From positions 12,650,501 through 12,714,500 of the forward strand of contig JAILWY010000027.1 of the NCBI GenBank assembly GCA_022113835.1: a stretch of DNA of 64,000 nucleotides. The letters run 5' to 3'. The translations under genes were made by a program, and so were the position numbers. The notes beneath the pieces are model-generated. The model was not told where the DNA came from. It saw nothing but the letters and a program-made list of their open reading frames with translations, and ran no database searches. Source of the DNA: Atopsyche davidsoni. Taxonomy: Eukaryota; Arthropoda; Insecta; Trichoptera; Hydrobiosidae. Shown here piece after piece: positions 33,919 through 46,186 of this stretch; the stretch's first letter is position 1; the number at the start of each line of letters is the position of its first letter.

Positions 33919-36028
33919 GGATCTCGGCACACGCCGAGACGTTACCTGAAAAAATCTCACCGCGACGCATATTAAGAGAATAAAACACGAGGTCCTGAAT
34001 AAATAATGCCGGGGGATGTTTATTAATTCACGCTACCTGCCGCGACGCAGAATGACCCGCCCGCCATTTTAAGAAGCCCGTTCCGCAAAATGTTGCCATA
34101 AAACCAAAAGGCCACATCCACTAGAAGTCTCCTTTCCAATATCCCAGTCTAATTTAATTTCCACTGCGGCGCCAATTTCATTCGCCGAACTCAATAATAA
34201 ACTTTCTTCTCCTAGGTATAAGATATTACGACTTCCATCATAAAGCTAGAGTATTTGTAAGAACTGAGCATTCAATTTACTTTTGCCTCGATGCCGGCAA
34301 ATATAAATTTCAGTAAATTGCCAACTCAAGTAAAGTTGTTTTATTTAATATAATACAAAATTTTACCCCACCCATAAAATGTAACACATTTTTATTTTTA
34401 GAAAACAAACTCCGATAAAAGTTTTTGCATGACATTAAAATACTAAAATCGACGTATACATTAGTTTTTATTTGATGTTCAGTTGAGATACTCGATTTCC
34501 ATGAAACAAGTATTCCGTCTTGAAGTTCTGAAGTGAAACCCCATTAATTTTCGCTGACGTCACAGTAGAGGCTCCAATGCCTTGGCCTCATATCCAATGA
34601 ATTTATTAAACAAATATGTATGATTTTTTTAACTGCAGTGCTACCATAGATTAATAGTATAATCTCCCATGGGATGGGCCCAAGGCGGCTGTCGTAATTA
34701 TTTCTAGCAGGTAGTTCGGAAAGCCCTGCCACGCGCAGGTATGCCAGCCCATTATGTTACTTTATCACGGATGCGTACTAAAATATTATTTATGTTATCT
34801 GCTTCAGGAATTATACAACCTGTATATCACAACGTCGCTCTAGAACATGGAGCAACAGAGAAACCCCATCCTGTGAAAATTCTACTATTCGTGTACTATT
34901 TAAAGACACCGCAAAACACGTTTATTTTATTATTTTACAGCTTCTCTCTGCATAGCGACGAAAATACTGCAAAGAGAAAATACCAATTTCTGTTTGTGCA
35001 AAAAATTAAAGCCTACCAAAAAACAGAATTTTAGTCACTATTAAAACGTTTTTGGCTAAAACCGTAAATGCTTTAAAATATATAAAATTGTTTGATAAAA
35101 AGAAAAAACACAACTACTATGTTTTATTCGGTGTAGAGTATAAAGTACTAAAAATATAAAAAACGACTGAACTCCTGAAATACTTTTAAATACTACTTGC
35201 GAAATCGATATGCGAGTCTTTTTTTAATGTGAAAAAGGTTAAAAACCTTAAAATAAATATGTTTTATTATTGATATTCATAAAGTCTAATTTCTTTTGAT
35301 AAAGTGGGCACTCCAAGTGAATAAATTTTAACATAACTCATACTGATCTAAGGGTGGTTCTAGTATAGTGCCTAACGCCGGGGTAGAAAATACGATAATT
35401 ACTATAGTTAGGTCAGGTTAGGTTTCACTCCTGTAATAAATTCATTACATCATATTTCCTTACTGTACATATTACTAAATTGGGATGGTGGAATCATACC
35501 ATAACTAATATCCAAGAGACCCTCTCGTACCTGGAATCTGTAAATAATAATTATTATCTACGTTACAAAACTCATTATACCGTCCAAGAAGGAAAGAACA
35601 AAGCATTACTTTAAAAGATATATCATATTTTTATTTTTAATTGTATGAGTAAAAATAAAGTACAGCAAAAAATAGGATATATTTACAATGATTCTGAGAT
35701 AATGAAAAAAAAATACAGAAACCTTATAGCATCTTAAAATTGATATCCTGATGAATCGAGTTTCTAAAGCTACATACAGTGAATAAATAAGAAAGTATTT
35801 ATTTTTTAAAGCATCTAAATACACAGTGTCTTTAAAATCATGGTATCCCCCAAGGACTAAAAACTGTTTTATGAATTAAAAAACTTTTTTTGATTTATTC
35901 AAAGTAATGAGAAATTTAATTTAGTTATTTTTTACTACTACTTTAACTTCAAAAGCAATATAAATAAAACAAAATGTAAACAAAATACTTCATAAAAGAT
36001 ATAAATATATCAAAAATAAATTAATTAT
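33919..36028. other. Non-coding stretch with two GC islands
   Basis: An island at about 33920-34190 opens with the perfect hairpin TCTCGGC-ACAC-GCCGAGA and contains CCGCCATTTTAAG (a PHO/YY1-type core) and GCCATAAAAC. A second island at about 34540-34770 contains a CRE-like CTGACGTCACAG. Neither codes for anything recognisable. The rest is AT-rich. Confidence 0.45.
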
Positions 36029-36147
36029 TTAAAATTTGTAAAAGAATTTGTCTCTTTGATCTTCCAGAGGTATAATACAATACTCCTTTTCTGTCAATAC
36101 CATAGCTCTTGAGACACCTTGTATAGTTGGAGGTGGTGACGCAATGA
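36029..36147 (-). CDS. Possible terminal coding exon, unidentified
   Basis: A minus-strand reading of 39 codons ends with TAA at 36029-36031 and contains SRAMVLTEKEYCIIPLEDQR. A pyrimidine-rich stretch ending in CAG lies immediately upstream (acceptor before 36147). Codon use is balanced compared with the AT-rich flanks. I do not recognise the protein. It lies 3' of the ligase gene on the same strand, beyond that gene's nearest AATAAA. It may be part of another transcript or chance. Confidence 0.2.
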
Positions 36148-36600
36148 CTGATGAGGATGATGATATTAAGGAATAATCAAAGATTTTTATGAATATAATT
36201 GTTTAATAACAATATATTAACATGCAATTTCACAAAAACAAAATGTATATCATTTTTTAAAATAATATGTGCTAGGTATATACAATTGTAAACTGGCAGG
36301 ATTTTCGCCATGTTAGCTATCAGTATATTTCTGAAAAAATATTTTATCGGGTTCTCTAATTATTTGATTTTTTTATTGCGTTTATACCGTCTCATAAATA
36401 TAATACTAACATCATAGTGTTGTGAATATTTAATGGTTTTGACATCTCATTTTATTAAATTTATAAAAATTGTGGTGAAATCAAATAAGAAGTGATACTG
36501 GGTAAAAATAAAATAAAAATTGATCTTTAGAAGTGGTACCCATACTTTGATTTTTTAAAAATACTATGATTTTGGAGATACTGTTAAAAAATTATTTATT

Positions 36601-36704
36601 TTATTGAAATTCCCCATACACCGCTGTCAACCGCTGATTCGTAGTTCGGATGGCGCAGTCTGATGAATTGTATGACTCATAGATCGGTGCAGGTGTATCG
36701 ACTG
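36601..36704 (-). CDS. Possible terminal coding exon, unidentified
   Basis: A minus-strand reading follows an acceptor-like TATTGTAG, begins with two bases completing a codon, and continues as VDTPAPIYESYNSSDCAIRT to a TAA at 36601-36603. GC content is higher than in its surroundings. It has the same entry phase as the candidate at 36029-36147. No family is recognisable. Confidence 0.18.
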
Positions 36705-37065
36705 CTACAATACCAAATAACTACGAAAACATGTGGGGTAGAGTCCATACTGGCTCGCAATATATTTGCAATATAATAAGTATAAAAAAATACAATAATA
36801 GTGTAAAAACAATAATCATTCAGTCAGTAAACTTCATACACATATGTTTATAAAATAATTATATAAATGCAACATGTAAAAAAAAAATATTTGCAATCCA
36901 TGTTGTAGATGATGATGGGTGATATTTAGATGGAAAAAATATCATCACCAGTGATATTAACAAAAATAATTTAAACACATTTAAAGGCACACAAATACGA
37001 GTATTTTTGGCTTTGTTAAAATATTACTATGCAATAATAGTAAACACTAATTATATAACATTTCT

Positions 37066-37071
37066 TTTATT
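37066..37071 (-). terminator. Nearest canonical poly(A) signal for the ligase gene
   Basis: AATAAA on the minus strand, about 270 nt downstream of the ligase stop codon. Placement is by position and hexamer only. Confidence 0.4.
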
Positions 37072-37342
37072 TTGCTATATTCTTTTCAAGGAAAACAAAT
37101 GCTTATTTTAGAAATGACTGTGTTACACAAAGGTACAATTCAATGCATTATGTTACTGATTTTTGGATCTTAATGTAAGATGACACTTAAAAACTGAATC
37201 ATAACTGAAAACTAGTATACATATAATATTAGGCAGAAAAAAAGGTACATTTGTATAAACATGATTTAAGCAAAGCGGAGATTCAAGCTTTGAGAAGGAA
37301 CATTTGATGATGTCTCTTAAGAAATAAACATCTTCATAGAAA

Positions 37343-40300
37343 TTACGAACTTCTTAACTTAACAGTGAATGAGATTACATCGGAAACCTTTTTCCGTGCC
37401 AAGCTCTGCTTTAACCAATCCACAGTTACGTGTCGAGCACTATTGGAAAACTTATACTCCGTTTTGGTTAAGTCTTTCACACTCACTTCCGGCTCATAGT
37501 GAATAACGTGAGTAGCACCACTTGCCGGCATACTGTCATCCAATGTCCCACCGTAGGCCAGCCAGTGTCGTTTATAATTTTTGATTTCGATGTCTGTCAG
37601 ATTTTTACAAGCATCAGAATAAAAAGACAGAACCAAATCATTAAATACGTTTGGCAAAGGTTTACTGGGTGATAACTTGGTTTTTATCAATGGATTGGGT
37701 GTGATCGGTAGATGTGCAAAATCTTTAACTGGTGAATGTTTAGGAGATGTTTTATCTTTTAGTACATCAACTATTTCTACGTCAGAATCATCTTTTTCTG
37801 GTTTAAAATATTTTTTCGGAGAAGGCTTCAAGTCTTCTGCATCATCGGATATCTTTCGTTTTAATTTAACCTTTGATAAATCAGGTTTATCTTCATTATC
37901 TTCTTTATCGACTTCCATTTTAACGGTGGTTTTTGTTTCAGTCTTTTCTTTTTTGAAAAATTTATCGATTTTTCTGTTTGTTTCTTTCTTTTCATTTGCA
38001 TTTTTATTGACTTTATTCTTATCATTTTTTAATTCATCGATTTCATCCTGTTCGGCTTCGGCAGCTAGTTTATTCAACAACGATACATCGGTGTGTTCTT
38101 TTGAATTTTTATATAAAAGTTTTAACTCTTTTAAATTAGTTGCAGTATCCCATGTTTTATCATCTCTTATGCGTGTAACTCGGGGAAACCTAACCGATAT
38201 TCCATCGGCTGTATGAATCTGCGCTTGTGTTAACTCGGTTCCTAAAAGATACAATAATTTAATTAATCATAAAAAAATGAATAATTGTCATTCCAAATAA
38301 CTTAAAAATTAAATCAAGTAAATGTAAAGTTTTACAGTTATTTTAATGATTCCTTCACTTACCGGTGATTTCCCAAACCGGTTGCTTCTTTGGGTCTTTA
38401 GCCACAAAGTCAGGTACCATTGTGTTGGTGCATTTCAACCAAGAAGGAACTCTGTTGCTATCCTGCGATATCAGATCCATTCCCGCTCGCAGCGGACCCT
38501 GCAGAGCTTCCAACGACTTATCATCGTGTCCAGTGTGAACTTTAGTAACAGTTAACCATTTATCTTTGAATGCATCATGACAGCCCATGAGAAACACTGA
38601 CAGCATACCACCTTTTTTACCAGACCCTGCAAAATATATCAAAACATTATTGATACTATTAACAGTAAATCTTGTTACAGTAATCTCTCCCCAACCGTGA
38701 GGGTTGTTAGGTTTCACAAAACTGCAATTAACAATTAGTCTTCACTATTGAGTCCTTTGTATGGATTCAATATTTAATATATAACTTAACTGTCATTTTT
38801 ATATGCCATGTTTCTGTCTTCTTTTAATTCGTTTCTTTTCATAAGAGTTAAAAACTTCTTCGGTATTTGAGATCAGCATTTCGCTGCGCTTTTTCAATTT
38901 GCATGCCTTTTCAAACACGTCTAAAACATTAATCGTATTTTAACTTTAAGATTTCTCCAAATTGCATTTAACGTAGACAAACATACCATCAAAATATAAG
39001 CATAAATATCTACAAGCTATTATTTTCTTATTTAAATTTAATTCTGCAGATAAGTGAGACTTCAGTCAGCGAGAGATTACTTTACACTCTTTCATTGACA
39101 AAGTCGAGAGAAGTACTCACCGAACCATGCCCCTAATACTACAAGATCAGCACTGTCTGCCATAGCACCACCAAAGAGATAATCCTTTTTCACCTTCAGC
39201 CAATGTCGTTTCCCAGGTTCATATTTGGACTCCAAGTCTTTCAATACCAAGCCTTCGAGACCAAGCTTAAGGACCTTAAGAATAATATGAAAATATTTTA
39301 AAAATTGATATTTAAATTCATATTACAACAATAATTTAAATATAACATTTCACCATACTTTCGCTATCATATTTGCTAAGTCGGCCGGCTTCCGAATAAG
39401 TTCCATCTCAGAGAACATAACGTGGTTCTTGATCTCGATCATATTATCTTCCAAAATCTTCCTCCGTTGTTTCATGGGTTTGTCGATCAGAATCTCGCCA
39501 TTGTAATAGATGCAATCGAAAACAAAAAGGCATACTTCTGCATCTTTAAATTCACTCTTTTTGTGAGCACCGAGAGAGCCGAATGGCAACGGCTTACCAG
39601 TTTGAGTGTCAACCATCAAAACTTCAGCATCCAATACCAAATCTTTGGCATGAGGAAAAGCTTTTGGTATAAAGTCTTTAAAACGGTTTATCTTATGTGG
39701 CATGACCGGTTTCAATGCACGAGAAAAATATTTGAACTCTGATCCTTCTTTGTGAAGCTGGACTCTCTCTCCGTCGTATTTTATTTCTGAAAACATTCCA
39801 TTGGGACATTTCTTCATTGCCATTTCAACAGATTTACAGGCCTCCGCGAGCATCGGCAGCACTGGAGTCATCAGAATAACATTTGCCTTTATTGTTTTCT
39901 TAACGGGACTTGATCCGCTATCATCTTTATTTGTAGTCAAAACACGTGCAATAACAGCATCTATATCCCTCGATGTTTGGAAGATTTTGTAAGCATCAGG
40001 ATGAATAGCATCCAGTATAGGTTTTGGTCCAGCATTGATTCTCAAGTCTCCTTTTACTAAGCGAACAATCATTTTTAAATCGTTAGATGTGCACTGTTTG
40101 AGAATTGATTTGAAATGGAAGACTTGTTCATCTTCTTTTGTTAAAGTTGAAAGTTTTTGAAGAAAATCATCAATATCGTTCATAGTTAATACGCTTTTAG
40201 TTGCAGGAGTGCAAACATTCGATTTCTCGTGGAATATTCTAATAGTCTCCGCAACATCTCCATTTTGTAAGTCAGTCAACATGTCGTCATGATCCGTCCG

Positions 40301-40984
40301 AAACATTCTTGCAAAAAGCTTGACGAGTTGTTTGCTTTTGAGGTTGTACACTCTCTTAACTGCTCCAGGTAAGAGCAAACGACACCAAAGAGTGATATCG
40401 CTTTTAAAACCGTTTCCTTCAACTCCTTCCGAAAACAACTTTTTAATGACCGCCGTTTTAGCCGTGTATGCATCATTGTTCATAAGGTCAACACATAACC
40501 TGCGAAACTCCTTGAACAAATTATCTTTGATTTTGGCATTCGGTTTGCTCGGGGTAACATCTTGCTCGCTATTCCCGGGTTGCGTGTTGTCCGTTTTGGG
40601 CTCAGCTTTAGGTTTCGGTGGTGGTTTATTGGCCTTGACAGCTTTATCGCCGTACTTCTGTGTGCACAGTTTTTCCAACTCCTGAAGTTTTTCAAGTACC
40701 AGATCTTTATCCTCTTGAGAGATATTTTCCCAGTTGCCAACGTCTTCCGGTCCGTCGATGCGCTTCGTGGTGGGGCGCTGCTTCAAAAATGCTGTCATTA
40801 TACAATCGACGTGGAACCACGACTTCATCTTTTTTCCATCGCTGTAGGGACTCGCCACCAGCTTGGCAATTCGTAAATCAGCATCGAGACATTTTTGCTT
40901 GCAGCCCTTGCAGGCAGCTCGCCCGCCTTTGGCTCTGTCTATGTAAAACGGGGCCTCCTCCTCTTCTTTCTCGTTATCGGACAT
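37343..40984 (-). CDS. LIG3: DNA ligase III
   Basis: ATP-dependent DNA ligase that seals nicks in base-excision and single-strand-break repair. Four exons with GT-AG borders and matching phases: 39359-40984, 39121-39274, 38363-38626, 37343-38241; predicted 980 residues, close to the vertebrate enzyme. Domains in order: PARP-type zinc finger at the N-terminus (C25, C28, H58, C61); DNA-binding domain; nucleotidyl-transferase core with KYDGER (active-site lysine near 402), LVLDAEVL, CLFVFDCIYYNG, EGLVLKD and KRHWLKVKKDYL; OB fold with motif VI RFPRVTRIRDDK; a charged linker; a C-terminal BRCT domain (about 875-975) of the kind that binds XRCC1. The first in-frame ATG is at 40984, with an in-frame stop shortly upstream. 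No mitochondrial leader is seen on this exon. The gene is antisense to, and just left of, the CUB gene. Confidence 0.97.
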
Positions 40985-41204
40985 GATCAAATATTTCTCA
41001 TCGACTATTGACTCGGTTTATAAACATAACCTCACTTAATAAATTTCTAAATTTGAAATTATCAAACTAGTTAAGCAAATTTAATGGACGCAGCCTCTGT
41101 AGCACATTTTTATTAGAAGCTACGAAAACGGAAAATAACGAAGGGACTAGTTTTATGTAATTGCGAGCAAATGTAATCGATGACAACAGCACAAACAAAA
41201 CACG

Positions 41205-41290
41205 GCAAGCCCTGATCCGAGCGAGCTGTCAGATATTCTGCGCCGCGCCGGCCGCGCCTCGTTCAATAACTGCACGGAAATTTCAGATGT
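41205..41290 (-). promoter_or_regulatory. CpG-rich patch upstream of the ligase gene
   Basis: A short island (GCGCCGCGCCGGCCGCGCC) about 220-300 bp upstream of the ligase start codon, in AT-rich flanks. Likely promoter or 5' leader of the ligase gene. No TATA box can be assigned. Confidence 0.4.
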
Positions 41291-41871
41291 TATAAAAAAA
41301 TTATTATTTAATTTTTTATTTATTTCCTTGCCAAGATAATTTATTTTCACTTTTACAATAGTTTTTAGGCCTATGCTTACAGTGCGGTATATGGTTATTA
41401 TCTGATCCTGCGCGCAGGTTGTGAGGCTTACAAGATGTGGCTTGGGTGGTGCGTACAAAGATTTATCTATTTTATGGAGTTTGGGTAGGGAAGATGTGGT
41501 TAATAAAACCCTTTATTTTCATTGTTTAAAGAATACGTAAAATAATTAAGTAAAGACCAAATAATATGCATAAATATTTAAGAGATAAAACAAAATAAAA
41601 TATGAGGGTAAAAATTTTATTATCACTTTCTTACTTTTTATACAAATATATTTTCACATAATCGCTAGACTAACCGGTAGAAAATATAAACAATTCTTTG
41701 AATCATCAAAGTAGCAAAGCAGACGTTTTAAGATTCGTAATATAGAAATCAATGCATAGATTCTTGGGAAATTTGTGTTTTATGGTTTTATTAGAACCAT
41801 TTTGTTGTTGATTTTGCATTTTGATTTTATCGATTTTCATAATTCTAAAGATGCATTTATTTTTGTTTCAG

Positions 41872-43856
41872 CTTCTAGCTGCGATGCAGTGTTCAACAGC
41901 GACTCTACGAAGAATGGAACACTTCTCTCTCCTCTCTATCCAGCGGCCTACCCTCCCCGCTCAAATTGCAGATACGATTTTCAGGGACGTGGAAAAGAGC
42001 GAATTCAAATTATTTTTCATGACTTCAATCTTTACCACACCCCAGACGATTCCAAAGAGTAAGAATATCATTAATATATATAAACTAACGCACACATTTT
42101 TCAATAATATGTAAAAATTAGAAGTAATAATTGCTTTGCTGCTTTATAGGACATTTATGAAAATAATGCTTACTTCATAGTAATCAATACATTTAGATTT
42201 ATTGATTGTTATAAATAATTATTCAAAAAAATTATTGATTGAGATAATTTTCTATTTATGTATTACTAAGTTGGTGCGTAAATTTATATCTTATTATTGT
42301 TACAAAATTAAGCCAACTAAAACCTTAATTGAACATGGTTGCAAGTAAAAGTAAATTTATATAATGATATAGTGAATCTATCTGTGATTCAACTATGATC
42401 GGATTAGAAAAGATAATTTTAGTTCACAATCATCCTCATCATATTAGACCAGAAAACTATTTTTTGTAAATCTTCATATAACTTACTTATTCCCTGTTAT
42501 ATTTTTAAAGCTGTGAGAACACTGATGCATTGCAAGCATTTGTGCATATTGATGGGAGGATGGAGAAAATTGACTCTTTTTGCGGGTCGACGCTTCCAAA
42601 GCCTATTATGTCCAATGGACCTAGGATGATGTTAGAGTTCCGAGGTATCTACTCATCACGTACGACCCGAGGATTCAAGGCTTCTTATAGTTTTACAGAA
42701 AGTAAGTGTGTCGTTTCTATTCTTGATGTTGTCAAATATTTTTAGAGAATAATTGATGGTGAAGATTTATTTATAAGACCGATGACCATTTCAATATATT
42801 TGTTATTCTAGTAAACAAGTAGAAAGTAAGTAAGAAAAAATAATGACTTATTAATGTTTTTTTTTTCTTTTTTCCTTGTAGATTTTGGAGTGACATCTGG
42901 GAAACAATTATCCGAATTTCCGTGTGCCTTTGTTTTTAATAGCTCGGAGACTAGAAATGGAACGTTCAGTTCTCCAAATTATCCCGGATCGTATCCCAGA
43001 GACACTGAATGTCATTACTTTTTCCATGGGTTACAAAAAGAAAAAGTACATTTACATTTTACATATTTTGATGTCGAAGGTGTGCTGCCGTAAGTAAAAT
43101 AAATGGATATTTTTATTTCGTCATCATTTGTAATCTTTCCAAAACTGACAAATCTTGTTTTTATTTTATAGATGCGAAGCAATATCAGCTAGCGATTACT
43201 TAGAATTTTCCAATTACATGGCAAGGGATAGAAAATTCAATAGATATTGTGGACAACAAAAAGAATTCCATATTGAATCTGATAGAAAGTTTTTTAGAGT
43301 TACTTTCCGCTCCAACGACAGGCTGGATGGAACGGGGTTCAAAGCAAACTATCAATTCTTAGACGAGGTTGAATCTTACAGCACGAAACCTGAGAGTGGA
43401 AATTTCGGAATTATAAATGGTAATTTTTTTTTTTAAAAGCTAATGATTTTTAATTGAAGAAAAATTTGTCTTACTTATTTGTAGTTTAAATTTTTATCTG
43501 ATTATTAATATGGTATTATTTATTATCAGAATAGGAATTGAAATTTGAGAACTCAAGTTAATGACTTCTGATTATTTTGTAATTTATTTTAAATTTGTAG
43601 TCATCAATGACTTAAAACTATGTCGTCAAACCTGTATTGGCAAATCGACCTGAATAAGACAGTTAAGAAGAGAGTTTATTCTTTCAAAACCTAATCAAAG
43701 AAAATTTAATGAGGAATTTTTCATATGTGGTGTGAGCGTATGGAATATAAAATACTTTTTTTTTCAGGATCTTCATTGGAGGTCATCATGCTGTGCATCC
43801 TGGTGGCACTTCTTTGTATCCAAAAGCCCATTGTATTAACTAAAAATACATACTGA
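41872..43856 (+). CDS. Suppressor-of-lurcher-like protein with two CUB domains (3' part of gene)
   Basis: Five exons with GT-AG borders and consistent phases: 41872-42058, 42511-42701, 42882-43089, 43172-43419, 43768-43856. The 5' part is not found: the first visible exon opens in the middle of a codon. Exons 1-2 encode one CUB domain (SSCDAVF, then NGTLLSPLYPAAYPP, CRYDF, FCGSTLP, GFKASYSF). Exons 3-4 encode a second (PCAFVFNSSETRNGTFSSPN, YPGSYPRDTECHYFF, YCGQ, GTGFKANYQF). The last exon ends in a hydrophobic run (VIMLCILVALLCI) with a short basic tail, a membrane anchor or possibly a GPI signal. The family includes C. elegans SOL-1 and relatives of Neto, accessory proteins of glutamate-gated channels at the cell surface. 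Insect orthologues are usually labelled suppressor of lurcher protein 1. Confidence 0.85.
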
Positions 43857-44115
43857 GAGAGTATTTTGTACTTAATTCGTTTGATTCGAAATGCTAATTG
43901 GGAGATAATTTCATTTCATGATTATTGTAAATATTAGTGAAGTTATTATGAGATGATGTAGATATTTAAAAAGTTTAATTAGAAGAACAAACTTTTATTA
44001 GAAACATCAAAAAATATGAAGACATGAGTGAAACATAACATAATGAAAAGTTTTATTAGGAATTTGTATTGTATGCTATGTGACTACATTTTAACTAATG
44101 AACTTAATCAATTGA

Positions 44116-44121
44116 AATAAA
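44116..44121 (+). terminator. Probable poly(A) signal of the CUB gene
   Basis: AATAAA about 260 nt after the stop codon at 43854-43856; I saw no earlier one. Confidence 0.5.
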
Positions 44122-45851
44122 CCAAACTTATATTTATATAAACTAGCACAGGAACAATTCAGTTCAGGCTTTTTATTGTTATTAAATTTAAATAAAAATC
44201 ACTGCATTAAAATTTCATTTAACATAAAATGTAGTCACATGAGTTGACAGAAAAGTTATGTTTTATATTATTTTATCTTACTTTTATTAAAATTTTAATT
44301 TTTAGTAACAATCGTCAATTATAAAATTGGCTCTATCATATAAATAAAAATGATGCCCACATTAGCTGTTCGACTCTTTGACACTAGAATTCATTTTCAT
44401 TTTTTATTAAGAACTCTAAAAATATATATTTTGACCAAGACTGCACGTTTTCATGAATTGTAAGATTATTTTGAAATTTTATGAAATAATAATTATTAAT
44501 ATTTGTAATTTTAAAACTCAACTCCCACCAGCTGTAAAATAACTTTTTCAGGTAACAATAATTAAGGTTTACTTTTATTTAGGAAATACTGCAGCGCGCA
44601 TGGAATTTTATAAAATGAAACTAGGCAAATAATTTTATATAGATGTAAAATATATTGACATCCATGTATGTAATTTATAAGCAATATTGAAATGTCTATT
44701 ATGGATTAAGAAATTATTTTTTATGAAAATGTTCACCTTCTTGTAAATTTAAATTGTTATACATTGAACCCACACTGTCTAGTTTTGGCAACTGTTATTA
44801 TTTCATTCAAAGCTTCCATTTCTTCCAAAAATATTATAGAAAATGATTTACATTTTTAATTATTTTATTTTTTTCTATTTTCAAATAGAATTTTCTTAAT
44901 CCCTCATTATTTATTAAAATCATTTTTTTGATTCTTAATTTCTCTAATGCAAAATATATAATATATCGAATTTTTTTTAAAAATTAAAAGGTTTTCTATG
45001 AAAAGTATTTCCTAGATTTTCCAATAAGCAACCCCATTTTTATTTAATTGCAGAACGACCAATGTAAAGCTATCTTTCTTGCCATCGCCTGTTTTACTAA
45101 TTTATGTCATTAAATATAATCTACAATAATTACTATTAGGTTTAAACAAAAACGTATTTCACATTAGTTCAAAAAATCACAGTCAGAAAATTGCAGTATC
45201 GCATATTGATTACATAAACATTAAAAACAATCATTACTTGTAATGGAAATAGAATCTCAGCGTTATTTTTCATATCACTCTAGTGCTGCATTTTTTAAAG
45301 CACTATTTTTTTATTTTAATTTATAAGTAACAATAATTACATTATTATAATCAGGTACTCAATGTTCTAAAATCATTATAATCAAAATTTGATATAGCAT
45401 TGTAATTTTAAAATCTTAACATTAATAACAATGCATTCAGCATTATGAAACATAAATCTTATAATTTCGCGAATTTGTGGGTTCTAGAAATATAATATTG
45501 TACATATGTATTTTAAAAATAAAATAAAATTTTGGAAAAAAATATTTACCATTTCAATATCATTCCCTTTGAATAATCCTTCCTTAAAAAAACCTAGGAA
45601 TTTTTTTTTAATTTACATCACATTGGAATATGTAACTGTTTAGATCTACAGAATTTAATAAAATAATTACCATATCTCAAAAAAGCTCCGGGATATTTAG
45701 TCCTATATGAAGGACACATAGGAAATGCGAAGTTGCCACTGTTCACCTTAGATACAAAAAATACATTTAAAAACCTAGTATTGTGTAAATTCTTATTTAA
45801 ATATAGTATAAAAAGATTGAATGTGTTTAATGTCTACTCGGCTAAAACCAC

Positions 45852-45878
45852 AGAATAACTGAAACGTTCAGTTATTCT
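45852..45878. repeat. Perfect 12-bp hairpin with 3-nt loop
   Basis: AGAATAACTGAA, loop ACG, TTCAGTTATTCT. No T run follows in either direction and there is no gene end next to it, so it is not an obvious terminator. Confidence 0.7.
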
Positions 45879-46186
45879 AGGGCCGTCTACTCGAGTGCAA
45901 TATGCGTGCTGCCAGACTGCTGATTATGTCATCAACAAAGGGAAAAATAAAAACAAATCATTTGTAAAATAAATTTACTAGGTATATATACACATACATA
46001 ACACATTATTATAATACATGCATTGAAAAAAATCAGTAAAAATAAATATAGATTATATACAAATTCAATAATAATATGAAACAGTTAAACTGAAAAAATA
46101 TTTTCAAGTATTGAATTTATGGTGGTTTGCCAGACACAGTATAAATCGCAAAAAAACCATAGCAAAAATTTACAGTGAATTAATTA

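Noticed and set aside
36029..36704. Alternative ligase III C-termini lacking BRCT
   Set aside because: Joining exon 3 to these would remove motif VI of the catalytic core, unlike the vertebrate beta form, which keeps it.
37677..38216. 179-codon plus-strand ORF rich in serine and phenylalanine
   Set aside because: It is the complement of the lysine- and glutamate-rich linker of DNA ligase III exon 4; the minus strand has domains and splice sites.
39422..40876. Several plus-strand ORFs of 63-121 codons
   Set aside because: All lie opposite ligase III exon 1 and carry no domain.
40985..40990. Ligase start two codons upstream of 40984
   Set aside because: That codon is TTG on the minus strand; the first ATG is at 40984.
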